A DNA stretch of 7,510 nt from Chitinophagaceae bacterium (GTDB lineage: Bacteria; Bacteroidota; Bacteroidia; Chitinophagales; Chitinophagaceae), in the NCBI GenBank assembly GCA_025351145.1, contig JANXWM010000041.1, positions 1 through 7,510 on the forward strand, written 5' to 3'. The first letter of the stretch is position 1, and each line of letters begins with the position of its first letter. This document shows positions 6,048 to 7,510 of the stretch, one piece after another. The position numbers were made by a program, and so were the translations under genes. The notes beneath the pieces are model-generated. The model was not told where the DNA came from and ran no database searches. It saw nothing but the letters and a program-made list of their open reading frames with translations.

Positions 6048-6916
6048 AGTTAGATTCTTCTGCAAATCAAAATATACTCTACAGCAAAAAACATAATTCG
6101 AAAGAGCTTTATGCAACACTAACCCTTTCACCCAGAAAGAGAGGAAATTATTTTGTTACAGCGCCTACAGATAAAAAAACCTATGGCCTTAGCGATTTTG
6201 GTTTGCATACCATTTTTACCGATGGCACTACAGCATGTATCCCTTCTAAAGATCTTCCATTGAGCACGATAGATTGGGCACCAAAAATTACATCATCAGG
6301 TATTAGCGAATCAAACCTTGTATTGGGCAGTTTTTCACTGGTTGAAAATGCAAGTACTTATGCCGAAGTAAATATACTTTGTGCCATGCCCGGTAATAAC
6401 AAGCTTATGTCCTTTACCGCATCTTCAACAAATGCTGTTAATAATCTCAGGTGGGCAGTTGATGAAGAAAGCGAAGTGTCAAATTTCACTGTTGAAAGAA
6501 GTGCAGATGGAAAAAACTTTAAACCACTCGCCACTTTGAGCAATATAAATAATTACATAGACCTTCAACCATTGGCAGGAATTAATTATTACCGGTTAAG
6601 CATCCCACAGACTGATGGTTCTGTAGATTACAGCGAGATCAAAACAATAACAAACCGCAGAACATTCAATGCCTCTGTGCTAACAAACCCGGTTGCAGAT
6701 AATAACTTAAAACTTACTGTTACAAGCATAAAACCGGCCCAGGTGCAGATTGCCATTATTAATATGCAGGGCAAAACAATGCTGTCACAAAAAATAAATG
6801 TTGCAGGCACAATGCAGAATAAAATCTTCAATATTTCTGCATTACCCAATGGAATTTATTTTATTAAAATAACAGGCAACAAAGAACAGCTTACTTTAAA
6901 ATTTGTAAAACAATAA
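5981..6916 (+). CDS. Secreted blade-repeat protein, C-terminal fragment with type IX sorting domain
   Basis: This frame is the continuation of the upstream fragment. It has no start of its own beyond a TTG at 5981 and an ATG at 5990, and overlaps the upstream frame by 67 bp. Early residues complete the repeat array (NLVIMGKTW, YFLKLDSSANQ). A middle part (about 6100-6400) is not recognised. Next comes a fibronectin-like module often found in these proteins, with NNLRWAVDEESEVSNFTVER and INYYRLSIPQTDGSVDYSEI. The last 75 or so residues (from NPVADNNLKL) form a Por secretion sorting domain, with VQIAIINMQGK, ALPNGIYFIKI and the end LKFVKQ. Such domains route proteins across the outer membrane by the type IX system and are removed at the cell surface. 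Without the upstream signal peptide this fragment could not be exported. Confidence 0.75.
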   Translation: MVIMGKTWSTVKYEDSQRPYFLKLDSSANQNILYSKKHNSKELYATLTLSPRKRGNYFVTAPTDKKTYGLSDFGLHTIFTDGTTACIPSKDLPLSTIDWAPKITSSGISESNLVLGSFSLVENASTYAEVNILCAMPGNNKLMSFTASSTNAVNNLRWAVDEESEVSNFTVERSADGKNFKPLATLSNINNYIDLQPLAGINYYRLSIPQTDGSVDYSEIKTITNRRTFNASVLTNPVADNNLKLTVTSIKPAQVQIAIINMQGKTMLSQKINVAGTMQNKIFNISALPNGIYFIKITGNKEQLTLKFVKQ

Positions 6917-6921
6917 AAATA

Positions 6922-6959
6922 AAAAAAGCTGCGGGGTTTTTCAACTTCACAGCTTTTTT
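6922..6959. terminator. Bidirectional hairpin terminator between converging genes
   Basis: AAAAAAGCTG (6922-6931) pairs perfectly with CAGCTTTTTT (6950-6959) around an 18-base loop. Read in either direction the stem ends in a run of T, so it can stop both the blade-repeat gene (stop at 6916) and the mlaE-like gene (stop at 6974). The GC part of the stem is short, so strength is uncertain. Confidence 0.65.
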
Positions 6960-6973
6960 CAAACTTCAAATAT

Positions 6974-7510
6974 TTATAGAAATATTGCTGCCAGAATATA
7001 ATCTGCAAACAAAATCATAATACAACTTATCACAACCGAGGTTGTACTTGCACGCCCAATTTCCAAAGCGCCGCCCTGTACATGATATCCATAATAAGCA
7101 GGTATGCTGCTGATGATAAATGCAAAAGTGTAAGATTTGATAAGCGCAAAAGTTACATTGTAAGGAAGAAAATTCAGTAACAATCCCCTGTCAAATGTTT
7201 GGGCAGATAATATGCCAGAAGCAACCCCCGCAAGCCTTCCACCCCAAATACCCAGTACCATTGAAATAATTACCAACAAGGGAATCGTTAGAAATGCAGC
7301 GGCAATTTTTGGAAGAATTAAATAGGCTTTGGTATTGATACCCATTATTTCCAATGCATCAATTTGTTCGCTCACCCGCATGTTACCCAGTTCGCTGGCT
7401 ATTTTACTGCCAATTACGCCTGCCAATACTATACATACCAGCGTTGGTGCAAACTCAAGAATAACAGTATCCCTTACTATTTGTGCAATTGTTTCGGGAG
7501 GTATAATCGG
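6974..7510 (-). CDS. mlaE: MlaE-type ABC transporter permease (5' end outside window)
   Basis: The minus-strand frame is open from the right edge to a TAA at 6974-6976, giving the last 178 residues of a family normally about 240-270 long. The signature segment reads LAGVIGSKIASELGNMRVSEQ followed by IDALEIMGI, matching the MlaE/YrbE core motif (E-Q-I-D-A-L). Several hydrophobic segments follow, near AAAFLTIPLLVIISMVLGI, TFALIKSYTFAFIISSI and VVISCIMILFADYILAAIF. Members are the inner-membrane permease of the Mla/MCE lipid transport system, working with an ATPase (MlaF) and an MCE protein (MlaD) to move phospholipids between membranes. Those partners would be expected upstream on the minus strand, outside the window. 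A TTG at 7426 is internal and is not the real start, because coding similarity continues upstream to the edge (ETIAQIVRDTVILEFAPTL). Confidence 0.93.
   Translation of the reverse strand, partial: PIIPPETIAQIVRDTVILEFAPTLVCIVLAGVIGSKIASELGNMRVSEQIDALEIMGINTKAYLILPKIAAAFLTIPLLVIISMVLGIWGGRLAGVASGILSAQTFDRGLLLNFLPYNVTFALIKSYTFAFIISSIPAYYGYHVQGGALEIGRASTTSVVISCIMILFADYILAAIFL

Larger units (their letters stand above)
5043..6916 (+). pseudogene. Frameshifted gene for a type IX-secreted blade-repeat protein (whole locus)
   Basis: Two overlapping frames together encode what is clearly one protein of about 624 residues: signal peptide, a series of blade-like repeats, a fibronectin-like module and a C-terminal sorting domain. 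Restoring one base within 5970-5974 would read VVQDG-SGNLVIMG, which fits the repeat pattern seen four times earlier (for example ETTDSGFVLTGN). The sixth repeat motif, YFLKLDSSANQ, lies just after the break. The break may be a real mutation or a sequencing or assembly error; the raw sequence cannot decide. Confidence 0.75.

Noticed and set aside
5965..6050. Programmed ribosomal frameshift as the cause of the split gene
   Set aside because: There is no slippery heptamer or evident downstream pseudoknot at 5967-5976, and this class of secreted protein is not known for recoding.
5444..6849. Minus-strand frames within the secreted blade-repeat gene
   Set aside because: They are antisense to a clear repeat and sorting-domain protein and have no supporting signals.

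Overview
The window looks like chromosomal DNA from a Bacteroidota bacterium, most likely of the Chitinophagaceae type. The signs are a Por/type IX secretion C-terminal sorting domain, an AT-rich genome with long non-coding spacers, poor Shine-Dalgarno sequences, a secreted lipoprotein sulfatase and a secreted glycan-hydrolase-like protein. The placement is inferred from gene content and style; no rRNA or other phylogenetic marker is present.

Layout from left to right. (1) Positions 1-726, minus strand: the N-terminal 242 residues of an exported TIM-barrel protein resembling clan-A glycoside hydrolases; it runs off the left edge. (2) 727-1287: a long divergent spacer with a 15-bp hairpin and a degenerate copy of a dispersed repeat. 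(3) 1288-2697, plus: a lipoprotein-type formylglycine sulfatase of the S1 family. (4) 2698-3104: a spacer with two divergently pointing repeat copies. (5) 3105-4649, minus: a complete ComM/YifB AAA+ ATPase. (6) 4650-5042: a second spacer with the same pair of repeat types in inverted order. (7) 5043-6916, plus: a secreted blade-repeat protein with a type IX sorting domain, split in two by a one-base frameshift near 5970-5974. (8) 6922-6959: a hairpin that can serve as terminator for both converging genes. (9) 6974-7510, minus: the C-terminal 178 residues of an MlaE-type ABC permease, running off the right edge.

The divergent hydrolase-like gene and sulfatase could cooperate in breaking down a sulfated glycan, but no SusC/SusD pair or regulator is visible, so this is inference. 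ComM/YifB and MlaE are housekeeping genes unrelated to that job. No RNA gene, CRISPR array, transposase or phage gene was found.

The least expected structure is the repeat family. A 20-bp core, GTACAAGWGWGYGACRCAAG, occurs four times, twice in each spacer flanking comM. In each spacer the two copies point away from each other and belong to two subtypes. The spacer on one side of comM therefore looks like an inverted copy of the other at its ends, although the interiors do not align well. This suggests two copies of a composite element of roughly 220-250 bp. The frameshifted secreted protein is the second item worth checking.
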